A DNA stretch of 64,000 bases from Mallotus nudiflorus (GCA_947683625.1 CANTUR010000420.1:434001-498000); one strand, 5' to 3'. Shown: positions 11,160-23,078, counted from the stretch's first letter. Made by a program: numbers and translations. Notes: generated from the sequence alone by a model not told the origin.

Positions 11160-12998
11160 GTAGGTATTGTTTCTGTTTGTTACTTGGATGCTTGGGTTTT
11201 GTTTGATCCGGGTGCCACGCATTCATTTGTTTCTCCCATTTTTGCTTCTAAATCTTGTTGGCAAGCTTCGAGGATGGCTTTTCCTTTGTCTGTTGCCACT
11301 CCTTTGAGTGATTCTTTAAACGCCGATATTGTTCTTTCTAGTTGTCCAGTTCTCGTGGGAGATAGAGAATTACCCACCGATCTGATTTTGTTGGATGTGA
11401 TGGAGTTTGATGTTATTTTGGGAATGGATTGGTTATCTCAGCACTTCACCGTGGTAGATTGCAGGAATAAGGAGGTGACTTTCAAAATTCCTAGTGAAGT
11501 AGAGTTTAAATTTGTTGGTGATAGGAGTTCAGCACCTCAGAATCTTATTTCTGCTATTACGGCTAGGAAGTTATTGAGGAAAGGTTGTCAGGGATATTTG
11601 GCATTGGTCAGGGATACTTCAGTGGAGAAGTTGTCACTCACAGATGTTCCAGTTGCTTGTGAGTTTCCTGATGTTTTTCCCGAGGAGTTGCCAGGTTTAC
11701 CACCTCACAGAGAGATTGAGTTCTGTATAGATGTGGTTCCAGGTACTACTCCTATATCTATGCCACCCTATCGTATGGCTCCTGCAGAGTTGAGAGAGCT
11801 GAAGGAGCAGTTGCAAGAGTTGTTGGATAAAGGTTTTATCAGACCTAGTGTTTCTCCTTGGGGTGCACCGGTCTTGTTTGTGAAGAAGAAGGATGGTACC
11901 CTGAGACTGTGCATTGACTACAGAGAATTGAATAAGGTGACAGTGAAGAACAAGTATCCTCTCCCGAGGATAGATGATTTGTTTGATCAGCTACAGGGTG
12001 CACAGTTCTTTTCTAAGGTTGATTTGAGGTCGGGTTATGATCAGTTGCGAATCAGTGAATCCGATATTCCTAAGACAGCGTTCCGCACTCGATATGGTCA
12101 TTATGAGTTTCTGGTGATGTCTTTTGGTTTGACTAATGCACCAGCAGCTTTTATGGACCTGATGAACAGAGTATTCAGACCGTATGTGGATCAGTTTGTG
12201 GTAGTCTTCATTGATGATATACTAGTATATTCGAGGAGTATGGAAGAGCACGTATATCATTTGAGGATTGTACTACAGACACTGAGAGATCATCAGCTTT
12301 ATGCTAAATTCTCGAAGTGTGATTTCTGGATGGAGAGTGTTTCTTTTCTTGGACACGTAATGTCTAAAGAAGGTATTCAGGTTGATCCACAGAAGATTGA
12401 GGCAGTATTTGAATGGCCTAGACCTACTTCTGTTACAGAGATTCGAAGTTTTCTGGGTTTAGCCGGGTATAATAGGTGATTTGTGCAGGATTTTTCCAAA
12501 ATAGCAGCCCCTATGACTCGCTTGACTCAGAAGAATGTTAGATTCGAGTGGTCAGAAGCTTGTGAGAACAGTTTTCAGTTGTTGAAGGAGAAGTTGACCA
12601 CAGCGCCAGTATTAGTTTTGCCTAATAGTGTGGATAAGTTCACAGTTTACTGTGATGCCTCTAGAATTGGTCTTGATTGTGTGTTGATGCAGAATGGAAG
12701 GGTGATAGCTTATGCTTCGAGGCAATTGAAGAAGCATGAGCAGAACTATCCTACACATGATCTTGAGATGGCTGCAGTGATCTTTGCTTTGAAGATCTGG
12801 AGACATTATCTGTACGGGGTGACTTGTGAGATATTTACTGATCACAAGAGCCTTAAGTACATTTTCCAGCAGAGAGATTTGAATTTGAGGCAGAGAAGAT
12901 GGTTGGAATTATTGAAGGACTATGATTGCGAGATTCTTTACCATCCGGGTAAAGCTAATGTGGTAGCAGATGCCTTGAGTAGAAAGTCCTCAGGTAGT
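11160..12998 (+). pseudogene. Tekay-like protease, reverse transcriptase and RNase H
   Basis: This continues in the gag frame. Protease: LFDPGATHSFVSP at about 11199, where the usual catalytic D-S/T-G reads D-P-G, a likely inactivating change; ILGMDWL follows at about 11418. RT: PPYRMAPAELRELKEQL, VDLRSGYDQLRI, MSFGLTNAPAAF and the catalytic FIDDILVYS at 12207-12233. A TGA at 12477-12479 breaks the frame right after FLGLAGYNR. RNase H: YCDASRIGLDCVLMQ, THDLEMAAV, FTDHKSLKY and VVADALSRK, keeping the acidic residues. These enzymes would turn genomic RNA into double-stranded cDNA. Apart from the stop, RT and RNase H look well preserved. Confidence 0.93.
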
Positions 12999-14554
12999 CT
13001 TGCTCACATCGGTGTTGATAGGAGACCATTGATCCAAGAATTGCATTTGTTGGTGGATCAATGTCTGATGATGAAGATTAGTAGATCAGGTGGACTGTTA
13101 GCTCAGTTTAAAGTGCGATCTGTACTGAGGGATAGGATTAAAGCAGCTCAGAGCCGAGATCCTATTCTAGAAGAGCTTGCAGAGAATGTCAGAGCAGGGA
13201 AGTTCACTGATTTCACACTCGATGATGATGGTGTGTTGTGGATTAGTGGTAGATTATGTGTTCCTGACGTGGATGACTTGAGGGAGGAGATTTTAGAGGA
13301 AGCACATTCTACAGCCTACAGCGTTCATCCAGGTGTTACTAAGATGTACCACAGTATCAGAGATCTATACTGGTGGGATGGATTGAAGAAGGATGTCGTT
13401 GATTATGTTGCTAAGTGCTTGACGTGTCAGCAAGTGAAAGCCGAACATCAGAAGCCTTCTGGGAAGCTTCAGCCTCTTCCTATTCCCGAGTGGAAGTGGG
13501 AAAGGATAGCTATGGATTTTGTGGTCGGTTTACCTTGTTCGAAGGATGGATACGATTCCATCTGGGTGATTGTAGACAAATTGACGAAGTCTGCACATTT
13601 CTTGCCTGTGAAAGCCACATATTCAGTTGCTAGATTGGCGAAGTTGTATGTGAAGCATATTGTATTCCTTCATGGAGTACCTGTGTCCATTGTGTCAGAT
13701 AGAGGTTCGGTGTTTACTTCTCGTTTTTGGCAGAAGTTGCAGGAAGCGATGGGCACTAGGTTGGATTTCAGTACTGCTTTTCATCCTCAGACAGATGGCT
13801 AGTCTGAGAGGACGATCCAGACACTAGAAGATATGTTGAGGATGTGTGTCTTGGATTTGGGAGGTAGCTGGGATGATCATTTGTCGCTTGTTGAGTTTGC
13901 ATATAATAACAGCTACCATAGCAGTATTGGCATGGCACCGTATGAGGCGTTGTATGGAAGGAAGTGTAGATCCCCGTTGTGTGGGATGAGATTGGTGAGA
14001 GAGCTTTGACTGGACCAGAGATGGTTCAGGATGCTGCAGAGGAAGTCACCGTGATTAAGCGCAGATTAGAGACTGCAGTTAGCAGACAGAAGAGTTATGC
14101 AGATCCTAGGCGCAGAGATGTGGAGTTTCAGGTTGGAGATTTTGTTTTTCTGAAAGTATCTCCGATGAAGGGTGTGATGAGATTTGGCAGGAAGGGTAAG
14201 TTAGCACCGAGATACATTGGACCGTTTGAGATTCTGGAGAGAGTTGGCACTGTTGCATATCGGTTGGATTTGCCTCCGAGCATGTCACAAGTGCATCCAG
14301 TATTTCATATCTTGATGTTGAGGAAGTATATCTCAGACCCTTCACACGTGTTGCAACCTGACAGTGTAGAAGTGAGTGAAGATTTGACGTTTGTGGAAGA
14401 ACCTGTGGCGATCGTTGATTATCAAGTTCGACAGTTGCGATCGAAGCAGATTCCGATGGTCAAGGTTCTGTGGCGTAGCGACAGAGTTGAAGAGCATACG
14501 TGGGAGACTGAAGCTGAGATGCGAGCTTCTTACTCGTATCTCTTTCCTTCTTGA
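12999..14554 (+). pseudogene. Tekay-like integrase with chromodomain-like tail
   Basis: The HHCC zinc domain is visible (HSTAYSVHPG ... CLTCQQVKAEH, about 13300-13450). The catalytic core has the first Asp in AMDFVVGLP and the second in IVSDRGSVFTSRFW. TAG at 13800-13802 replaces the Gln of DGQSERT, immediately before the catalytic Glu region. A 1-base deletion near 13980 then shifts the frame (RSPL to WDEIGER), and the remaining 190 codons run 13979-14554. That tail holds GKLAPRYIGPFEIL and a chromodomain-like end, VPMVKVLWRS-type, with EEHTWETEAEM. In chromoviruses this tail directs insertion into methylated heterochromatin. Stop at 14552-14554. Confidence 0.92.
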
Positions 14555-14588
14555 TCTTGTTTTTTGGAATTCGGGGACGAATTCTTGT

Positions 14589-14601
14589 AAGGGGGGAAGA
14601 C
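14589..14601 (+). other. Polypurine tract
   Basis: AAGGGGGGAAGAC immediately precedes the 3' LTR start TGTAATATC. This is the usual plus-strand priming site. Confidence 0.85.
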
Positions 14602-17600
14602 TGTAATATCTCGTGTTTTTAAAATATTTTTACACTGTACCGGGATATGCAGTGTTAATAATTTCTGTATATTATATGATATTTTTACGAGTTAATATGT
14701 ATTTAAAACCTATTTTAATTGCTGTGTATTATTTTCAGTGTTTTACGTAAAATTTTCCCGGGACTTTCATTTTCGAGGAAATTTTCACGTAAACAATGTA
14801 TTATTAATTATTTTAAATGTATTTTCGGACTTGCATGAACTCATACGTATTTTTAAAATACTAAATAAAGACTATGTGTGTGAATATTTATTTAATTAGG
14901 GTTTAATATATATTACCCTAATATTTATTTATTTATTGTTATTTAATTATTTTATTTATTATTAAATTATTAAAATTATTTTATTATTATTTTATTATTT
15001 TATTTTATTTTTATTTTTCTTTTTCTTTTTTCTTTTCTTTTTCTTTTTCTTTTCTTTTTTCTTTTCTTTCTTTCTTTTTCTTTTTTCTTCTTCTTCTTCT
15101 TCTTTCCTTCTCTCCCGCGCCCAACCACCACCCACCTCACCCCTCACCGCTGCAACTCCAGTCACCTACCGTCGGTGTGCCTCTCGGCTTGCCACCGCCG
15201 TTCCCAGCCGTCCCCCGGCGCCAGCAGCTCCGTTCCCCGGCGCCGGCAGCTCCATTTTCAATTTTTGGCCGAAAATTATCCCTTTGCCGTTTCTCCCATT
15301 TTTGGCCACCGTTTTCGACACCGCCGGTCTCTTTCTTCTCCTTGAGCTCCGGTGAGTGTGATTCTAGCTTTAGTTTGAGCTAAAATGGTCTAGAATTGCT
15401 TAGGTTTCGAATTTTCAATTTCGGCCTATTAGGGTTTTTGATTTTTTTGAGCTTCGAATTGAATGATTCATGGAAACTACCTTCACAAATGTTGTTCCTA
15501 GTAGCTTAATCTACATGTATGAATTTTTGTAGAATTTTTGGAGATTTTTTGGATTTTGGGTATTTTTGAATATTTTAATATTATTTTCTAATTTTCGGAA
15601 ATTAATTATTTAAATTATGAAATTGGAGTTTATGGTTAAATTAGGTGTTGAAATGAATTATAAGAATTTATTTGGAATTTTTATGAATTTCTAAGTATTT
15701 ATTTTGAATTATTGAAGTTTATGTGATTTTGAGAAATTAGGTTAAATGTGTTTTTAATTGAATTTAATTGGTTAATTGAGTTTAATTATTAATATTATTG
15801 ATAAATATGTTAATAAAATTAATTTTGGATAATTGTATAATTTTTGGTGAATTTTTGAAGTAATTTAAGTATATTAATATATATAGGGGTATTTTGGTAA
15901 TTTTACCCTAAATTGTCTAAAAATGTAATTTAATTGGTTTTAATAGTTATTTAAGGTATAAAAATGATTTCTACAAAATATTTGGTATTTTTAACTAATT
16001 AAAACTATTTTTCGTGAATTATTTTCAATTATATATATAATATACGGTTTTACTAATAAAATGAGTTTTTATCGGTTTTTACAGTGTTTTAAGGTTAATT
16101 ATGTAATTTTTACCTATGAGATGTATTTCTAGGTTTTAAGGATATTTTTGGTATATCTGGAATTATTCTGTGTTTGTGGACCCCGGTCGGTGGACTGTAG
16201 TTTGGAGTCCGACCGTGGGATTTTGATTGTGCCTTGTGTAGTTTTTCGAAGTGTATTTCCTTGCAGGGTTGGCTCTACTCTTTTGAGTAGAGAGATGCCC
16301 GTTTTACAGGGGAGGTTCTGCCGGATTTTCGATAGAATTCTCATAAAACGTGATATCCGGTCGAACCCTAATTCTATTTCCGTACTTAAATACTCTAGAT
16401 TGAATTCTGGGATTTCTATTAGGCTTATTCTAATGTCTGTCGTTATTTGCTTGTTTAGTTGCGCCGAGACCGAGGGCTAGTGGACCAGGCCCGTCGGACC
16501 TGTCTCGTGGAGCGCATTAGGTGAGTTACTATACTATATATATATGCTTAGGATGCATGATTTAGAAATGCATATTTTATGTCGATTAAATATGCATAAA
16601 TAATTTGATTATTTCTTAAGTTTACATTAAGTATATTTTTGGTTTATTTTTAGTATATATTAAATTATATGCATGTTTTGTAAATAAAATATACTTAAAA
16701 TGTTTTTAAATATATTTCCAGCTTAATTTATAATTTGATTGAATGCATTTGACGTATATATACTCTAAATATACCTGGTTTACTTTTGGTATATTTCCGG
16801 TATATATATGGTTTATATTGTTATTTCATTTAAATTCATGCATCATTTATTGTGAGTGAATGATTTATATTATTAATGAAGGATATCAATAGAACGTGCT
16901 ACCTAGTGGGCAGCACTAGGACCGAGTACGTACCGGTACGCCTATAGCTTTAGGCTATATTACTAACCATTTGTGGATATTGATTGAATATTATTATTGA
17001 TATGTGTGAGATATGGTTTGGGTGTGATTGCTGGAGCTCGGTTGACCAAGTGTCTCGGGGCCAATCACACTGGCAGTCAGACTGCTGGAGCTCGGTTGAC
17101 TTAGTGTCTCGGGGCCAGTCTACTGTCTAAATGGATTAAGTGGATATATTTGGTTTAAGTGAGCCTGTATGGCTAGAGTGTTGTCTAACACTATTTTTGA
17201 GGTTGCGATATTCTAGGGTTCTATGTGATCCTTCATAAACTGGGATTTTTCAATAAATATATAAAAATGATTTTTCTGCATCTGTATGAATTTGCTTGTA
17301 TATATACATATTAGATATGTATTATTGACTGTATGCATTATCACTTAGCGTGTATGTATATATATTATAGTAATTCACTCAGTGAGGTCTGACTCCCCTC
17401 CGTTGACTATTTTTCAGGAGAATCAACTTCTTCAGACCTCAGTAGCAGGTCGATACGCCGGATTTCTTCCGCCCCGGCTTCTTTGTGTAAATTATCTACT
17501 TGAGTCTTATTTATTTTATCTAGACACTGCAGTAGTTGTGAATTAAAGTATCGGATTTCATGTATTTTATTTAAAGAGATGTATTATATTGAAACTGGAT

Positions 17601-17810
17601 TTGTACTGAAAAATTTATATATATGTGATGAGATTTGATTCAAATCCAGTGATGAAAATGTTATTATGATATTTATTTCCGCTGCAAATTTTGATATTGT
17701 ACTATTACTATTGCATGATTTATTTTATTTTTAGGCTTGCTACGGGTTTCGGATTCGAAAGAATTCCCGTTCCCTAGCGCTGGTCATGGCCTCTGTTTTG
17801 GGTCATGACA
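14602..17810 (+). repeat. 3' LTR of the Tekay-like element
   Basis: It starts TGTAATATCTCGTG and ends GGTCATGACA, and is 3209 bp. It is the same layout as the 5' LTR with scattered point differences (for example CCCGTG/CTCGTG, CTGTATCGG/CTGTACCGG, GGTCGGC/GGTTGGC) and a shorter pyrimidine tract. The candidate splice signals and the duplicated module of about 39 bp (about 17028-17122) are retained. Confidence 0.93.
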
Positions 17811-17968
17811 CAAGCTTTGGATTTTTAAGTCCACTTTCCACTTAGAGATTCAGGATTCATCCTCATGTCCTAATTCACATTCTCATCATTGGGCTTGACA
17901 ACGGGCCGATCAAACTGAGCAACCCTAATTCGTCCCTTAACACGGGCCGACCGAATCGAGTGTCTACA
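17811..17968 (-). repeat. Outer end of the split Tat-like 5' LTR
   Basis: After the right-hand CAAGC target copy (17811-17815) the sequence continues the interrupted LTR and ends TGTCTACA at 17961-17968. On the minus strand this is the LTR start TGTAGACA. The same TGTAGACAC start is seen in the solo LTR at 34591. The target duplication of this outer element cannot be checked, because its other end is outside the window. Confidence 0.8.
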
Positions 17969-19445
17969 TGTATTAATATATATATATGCAGTATGCTCTA
18001 TTTTAGAGATTATAATTAACATATTTAATTATACAACTCATATTATTTTTAATAAAGAATAAAAGTTTCAGATATTCTAAGAAAATATTGTGAAATATAA
18101 ATTTGTATATTTATATATATTTATTTGGTTTTTTTTTTTTTTCATTTTATACTTGGAAAATAAAAGTAAAATATACAAATAATAAAACAGAAATAAATGA
18201 AAAATATTTCAAGTTTCATGCATTTGAAAAAAGATGGGTACTTGGATTCAAATTAATTGATATGCATATATCAATTACTTTTATTATTTTAATTAATTAA
18301 ATATAATTATATTTGATATTTATTACTCAAGATCAACTATTTCGTTGATAATTTTGCAAATAATATATATTTACTCAAATTATCATATTCAAATACTATT
18401 TTGAGTTTCATATACGAATAATATTAAGATAATATACTTTTAGTTGGAGGCAAATATTTGAATAATATTCAAATAATTATTTATCATTTTCAGATGCTGT
18501 TTTGAATTTTTGATACTGTTTTGAGTTTTTGATTCGAATAATATTCAGAAAATATATTATTTTGAGTTTTAAATATGAATAATATTATATACAAATAATA
18601 TTTAGAAAATATATTATTTTTAAGCATCATTCTTATTATTTCTTAAGCTGGTTGTGTAAACAAAAATTTAATCAATAATTTATGTTAATTTTTAACATAA
18701 TTGGACAATATAGACCCAACTTTTTTTTAACAAAATATGACCTTTTTTTTTTCCAAAAATAATACACTGATATAAAATATTACAAATTTTAGAGATACTA
18801 ATTTCTAGCCACAAAATTTGCTCTTTATTTGTGTCAGGAATGAGAGCTTTTGATATTTTTTTAAGAAAGAAAAAAGGATGAAATGTCTTCACCAAACTTG
18901 TTCTCACGATATTACATTATTAATTAAAAATAGTTTAAATAATAGTCTCAAATTAAACTAATTTAATATATCGATTGATTAATGCACCAATCAGACAATA
19001 TACTATTTTTAAATATTAGATGTAATTTTAAATTTTCAGATATATATAATATTTATATAATATATTATATTTATGAATTTGAGATACTATTTTAAATTTC
19101 AGATACTTATAATATTTAAATAATATATTGTTTTGATTGTATTACATACAAATAATATTCAGAAAATATACTGTTTTTAAGTATCATTCTTATTACTTTT
19201 TAAACTTGTTGTGTAAAATAAATTTTAATTAATAATTTTTGTTAAAATAAAACATTGTTATCAATTATATGTTTTTGCTAATTAATTTTTACCAAACTTT
19301 ATAAATAATATAAATAAGTGTCCTTTACATAATTTATAAATACTATAATTAAAACATAATCATGTAAGTGTTCTTTACACATAAAAAAGGAACGAATTCT
19401 TGACTGTGCTAGTGTATACATGGCCAAAAGAATCTAGATCACTGG
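17969..19445. other. AT-rich intergenic DNA with a diverged direct repeat
   Basis: No gene is supported. A diverged direct repeat of about 110 bp is visible at about 18585-18695 and 19140-19250, sharing ACAAATAATATT(T/C)AGAAAATATA, then AAG(C/T)ATCATTCTTATTA and TTGTGTAAA. Shorter AATAATATTCA-type words recur around 18410-18620. Confidence 0.55.
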
Positions 19446-19571
19446 CTAAGAAGCAAAGGGCAAGTCACTGCACAAAATCTTACCCATACCAGCCACTTTG
19501 GAGTCAGTCCAAACACTCATTTTTATTAATTTTTCATCAATCAGATAAAAAAGTACACTATGAATGAGTAC

Positions 19572-20264
19572 CTGCATCACCACTCTATTGACCCGATAAA
19601 ACAGGGCACCAACCATTGTGGTCACGTGGTCAGTCCTCTTGGCTTCAATCTTCTCTTTACTTTGGGTTCCAAATGACGCATCGGTCAGGAAAACCAAGGG
19701 ACCTGACAACACATTCCTCTCCGGCATTCTATCAAACCCCTTGCGGGCATTTAATATCAGTGAATTTTACATAAAAGATAATCAATTTGGTACTCAAGTG
19801 GACCATCGCCAAGATCAAAAAATGCGTAGAAGAAGAAAGATTTTAACCCTTTTCAAGCTGCCATTAAAGAGACTAGAAGAGGAAAAGCTAAAGCACAAAT
19901 ATTGAAAAATTCAAACCATGAGGGTAAAATTTCAGATTCAAAACTTGCAAAAGTCACACAATCGCATGTATCAAATAAAGGCAATTCTAAAAGTTCAACT
20001 CCGCAATAAAGAGTTGGCATTAGGAATTTTCATTTTTTGGAGCAGAAAGATTTACAAAGACTAGTACAGAGCAAAACTTAGTTTCAAATAAGAAAAATAG
20101 TGTGATATACAAATAGTTAAAAAAAAAAAAACTACTTGTAGAACAGCATGTATGCATGACAGCTTTAACTTACTAGCTTGTATGTCAGTAACAGGAGGTG
20201 AATCTGAGCTCCAATCTGAAAAAAATAAAGCTGTTGAATTGCCTGCCTCACAACTTGCAGACAT
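19572..20264 (-). pseudogene. Unidentified two-exon gene fragment
   Basis: Exon A is at about 20264-20174. It starts at an ATG encoding MSASCEAGNSTALFFSDWSS and ends at CTA|GTAAGTT, a good donor; the frame is also open upstream to beyond 20402 but without an ATG there. Exon B is at 19739-19572, between CCGCAAG|GGG and ATGCAG|GTACTC, 56 codons including GFDRMPERNVLSGPLVFL and KRTDHVTTMVGALFYRV. The short FDRMPERNV string recalls pentatricopeptide repeats, but the surrounding residues do not support that family. The CT-rich leader on this strand at 20403-20470 fits a 5' UTR. I do not recognise the protein; it could be a degraded gene or chance frames with good splice words. Confidence 0.3.
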
Positions 20265-20402
20265 GAAAATCCTTCCCCTCGTGAATCCGCTTATTCCAAG
20301 AAAACCAGATTGAACACAAAAGCTGGCAAAATAGGGGAAGCTATTCTGATGGACAAGAAGAAAACACAAACTTAATCCAGCCCGTATACGATCAGTTCGC
20401 AA

Positions 20403-21419
20403 AGCAAGAACGGAGAAGAGCCACGCGTGAAGAAGAGAAGACGGTGGTGACGTGAAGAAAAGGTGGAGAACGGAATCGACGGAAAATAAGAAAGGATACG
20501 CCTGAATTTTTTTTTTTTAAAAGGACAATGTAATATTTTTTAAAATGGGACAGTTAATGGTACCTCTTTTCGGCCATACTTGTAAAAAGCCCAAGAAAAA
20601 ATAGAAAGAACTTTAGGGCTGAAGTCCAAAACAAAAAGGAAGAAGAGGAGAACTTTAGGCTCGAGAGAAAAAAAAACCAAAAAACAAAAGTGGGAACTGA
20701 AGCACCCTGCCGACCAAAAGTTAATGGTACCTTTTTTTTTTTTCTTCTTGTTCTTGATATCTTCTCTTCTTGGGATAATTTTCTCTTCTTCTTATTAGGT
20801 CTTCTCTTCCATTTAATTTTTACTTTTTTTTTTCTTCTTTAATAGCTGGTTAAAACTAGCTGCTGCTGTCTTGATATTATATTGTATTTTCTTTGAAACT
20901 TTTTTAGTGTTGTTTATTTTATAACTTTTATTTTGATGTTAGTCTTTAATTTTTAGCATTGAATTTAGACTTACAAAATATTGTCAAATTTATTGTTTTT
21001 ATGCATGTGTTCTGTTTTTGAATGTTTTTGTATGAATTATTATTTTTTATTAATTTCTTAATTTTTTTAAAATTTTTTGCACCCCAATTTGATAAAGCGC
21101 GCTACTGGGCCTTCCGCCTAGGCTTCAAAACCCCTTTTCGCCTCTAACAACTATGAGCTTAATAGGGATATAATACCTCTGCGAACACAGTGCCAGTAGA
21201 CTTAGATTAGTCAGTTTGCAGTATGAGTACAGTATACATGTTGGTGTTTTCGGGTGTATGTTTATGTGGAGTCTGGTCCTTTCAACCTGTTACCAAAGAT
21301 GTTACTCTTTGATGTTACGGATAAATGCATTCACATACTTCATAAGAGACATGGCATATATATTTTGTTAATTGGATCTCTATATTAGCGTGCTGTACTC
21401 CAAATCAACTATTTTGCAG
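20403..21419. other. No gene seen; poly-A/T rich spacer
   Basis: Homopurine and homopyrimidine runs lie around 20500-20850, then AT-rich sequence. From about 21100 the sequence is likely the intron preceding the VSR exon, ending in TATTTTGCAG at 21419. Confidence 0.4.
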
Positions 21420-21651
21420 TGAGTGGGTCTGGAAAGTGCAAGATAAATAATGGAGGTTGTTGGCACGAATCCCGAAATGGACACGCTTTCTCTGCTTGTT
21501 CGGTCAGTGATATTTCATGCTATTCAAAATTCATTCCTCCAGAAATTAAAGCCAGGTTCAGATCATTGCATTTTTTTCGTGCAGGATGCTATTGATGGTA
21601 AATGCCAGTGCTTTCAAGGGTTTAAAGGTCATGGTGTGAATACGTATGAAG
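21420..21651 (+). pseudogene. Vacuolar sorting receptor (VSR) gene fragment, two exons
   Basis: Exon 1 (21420-21502) follows a TTTTGCAG acceptor and encodes SGSGKCKINNGGCWHESRNG then HAFSACS, the conserved segment before the EGF-like repeats of plant VSR/BP-80 receptors. An 82-bp intron (21503-21584, GTCAGT...GTGCAG) separates exon 2 (21585-21651), which encodes DAIDGKCQCFQGFKGHGVNT then YE, ending at a GTAAGA donor. VSRs are type I membrane proteins that carry soluble cargo to the vacuole; this part is the lumenal Cys-rich stalk. The family has CQCPxGFKGDG and a Cys where Tyr now stands, so a disulfide Cys is lost. No other VSR exons (protease-associated domain, TM, tail) are nearby, so this is a captured or relic fragment; the retained intron argues against an mRNA-derived copy. 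Confidence 0.8.
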
Positions 21652-22599
21652 GTAAGAGAAGTTAACATTATATAAATTATGTGCAGATCCCTGTAACCAC
21701 ATTGGCCTTTGGCTGCACTCTTAACATATAGCTATTGAAGAAAGTCTCTCCTGCTAGTGGTTCCTGTAAAAATCTCGAGGTCTATGGCCACTAGAAAAAA
21801 AAAACATCGTAATATCTTAAGCAGATTGATATGTATTGTTGCTGAGCAAAACAGCTTGTAAATTGCACTAACTACACTGAAGATTTGTTTATATTGTAAA
21901 TTGCATAAACTACACTAAAAAAATTTCGAGGTCTGTCACCACCTTATCATCTATTCAGAAATAAAAACACAGAGTAATGCAGGGAGCCAAATCAACAAAT
22001 ACCCATCAATCAAATAAAAGCCAAAACTAAAAGTCAAAAAAATATGCCAACTCAATCTCCATTAAAATATAAAGCTGAGTAAAAAATAATGATAATTAAA
22101 AAATTGGCAATCCTCCAAATCGTTATAAAAAGTTTCATGAAAAAAAAAAAGAATTTTAGGACTTGCCTACTAAGAATATAAAGAAATCATGCCGTCATGT
22201 TATTCTTCATGAATAGAAAATTATTAACAAATATATAATTCAAAAATAAATTAAGATAATTATTATTGATCTTACATGGTAAAGACGATATTTGCTTTGT
22301 ATCCACCACCTAAAAATTAATATTGAATTTAGTCTTCAATATATATATATATATACTTACAATTTTGAAAAGAGAGAAAAAAACAAGAATGATGATCAAG
22401 TTTATGAAGTAGAATGTAACACCAAGCAAAAATAATAAAGAAAGATGATAGCTAGGTTACAGAAATAAAGAATCAAGAGTTGTTCCAATGAATAAAAAGG
22501 GGATTTGTATATTAAGTATTTGAGTATTAGTAGGATTGAAAGTAATGATTTTGCCATAATATTTTTCATTCCTTTTTATTAGGTGGGTAATTTTTTTTT
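21652..22599. other. AT-rich spacer, possible left part of a CACTA-like element
   Basis: No coding sequence is supported. TTTCGAGGTCT-like words occur at about 21770 and 21925. A weak CACTAAAAAAATTTC at 21913 could be a degraded left terminus matching the right end at 23078, but its flanking 3 bp do not match. A short (TA)n occurs near 22345. Confidence 0.35.
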
Positions 22600-23078
22600 T
22601 TGGGTAAATTTTGATTAAATTTGTGACATATTATATTCAAATGACACAAATGTTAAACTTTATATGTTACAATTTTTTAACTTGTAACAAAAAATTACAT
22701 TATATGTGTTTAAGTGATAGCTAAAATTCGTCACTTATAAATATAAAATTTTTGTGACAATATTAAATAATATATCTTTTACATGACAAATTTCACTTGT
22801 CACAAATATTTTTTTTAGCTACATTTGAAAATTTTGTTACAAAAAGTTTTGCTTTTTATTTTATTATATTAATCAATGACAATATTGTAATAAATTTTCA
22901 CAAAAAATTAATATATTTGTGACAGTTTAAATTATTGTCATTTATTATTTAATGACAAATTAACAAATTAAATATTATAACATAACAAAAAATTATTGTC
23001 ACTTATAGAATTTTTTCTTGACAATATTCTTTGGTGACAATAAAAAAATTGTCACTAATAAGTGAATTTGTTGTAGTG
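22600..23078. mobile_element. CACTA-like transposon terminus, non-autonomous
   Basis: The right end reads (minus) CACTACAACAAATTCAC, the canonical plant CACTA/En-Spm terminal inverted repeat. Inward there is a dense series of TTGTGACA, TTGTCAC, GTGACAA and ATGACAA words in both orientations, typical of subterminal transposase-binding motifs. No transposase frame is visible. The left end is unresolved (see 21913), so length and target duplication are uncertain. Confidence 0.55.

Larger units (their letters stand above)
6351..17810 (+). mobile_element. Complete Tekay/Del-like chromovirus (Ty3/gypsy), nested
   Basis: This is an 11.46-kb element with 5' LTR, PBS, gag-pol, PPT and 3' LTR in order. 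It is flanked by the identical 5-bp repeat CAAGC at 6346-6350 and 17811-17815. Pol order is PR-RT-RNaseH-IN, as in Ty3/gypsy. IN ends in a chromodomain-like tail (LRSKQIPMVKVLWRS... EEHTWETEAEM), which marks the Tekay/Del chromoviruses, and 3.2-kb LTRs suit that clade. The two LTRs are very similar, with scattered substitutions and a 48-bp length difference mostly in the pyrimidine tract, so insertion is fairly recent but not brand new. Three in-frame stops and one frameshift leave it non-autonomous. Confidence 0.95.
1..17968 (-). mobile_element. Tat/Ogre-like Ty3/gypsy retrotransposon, 5' half, interrupted
   Basis: On the minus strand the order is 5' LTR (right side), PBS, leader, gag, protease, linker and reverse transcriptase, with RT cut by the left window edge. 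The rest of pol and the 3' LTR lie outside. Lineage rests on the protease context (NNGSAINVCP, where the family has DNGS), the RT motif VDYRDLNEACPKDDFPLP, LTR ends TGTAGACAC...CCTACA, and a PBS beginning TGGCAACTCCACTGGGGA. These are features of the Tat/Ogre branch. A complete Tekay-like element sits inside the LTR (6351-17810, plus one 5-bp target repeat), so this element is the older. Stops and frameshifts in gag and protease show that it is dead. Confidence 0.85.

Noticed and set aside
19690..19740. FDRMPERNV string resembling a pentatricopeptide repeat
   Set aside because: Only nine residues match; no second repeat and the following residues do not fit the 35-residue pattern.
21913..22600. 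Left end of a complete CACTA element starting at 21913
   Set aside because: The terminal match is only partial and the flanking 3 bp differ from those on the right, so the element is reported from its right terminus only.
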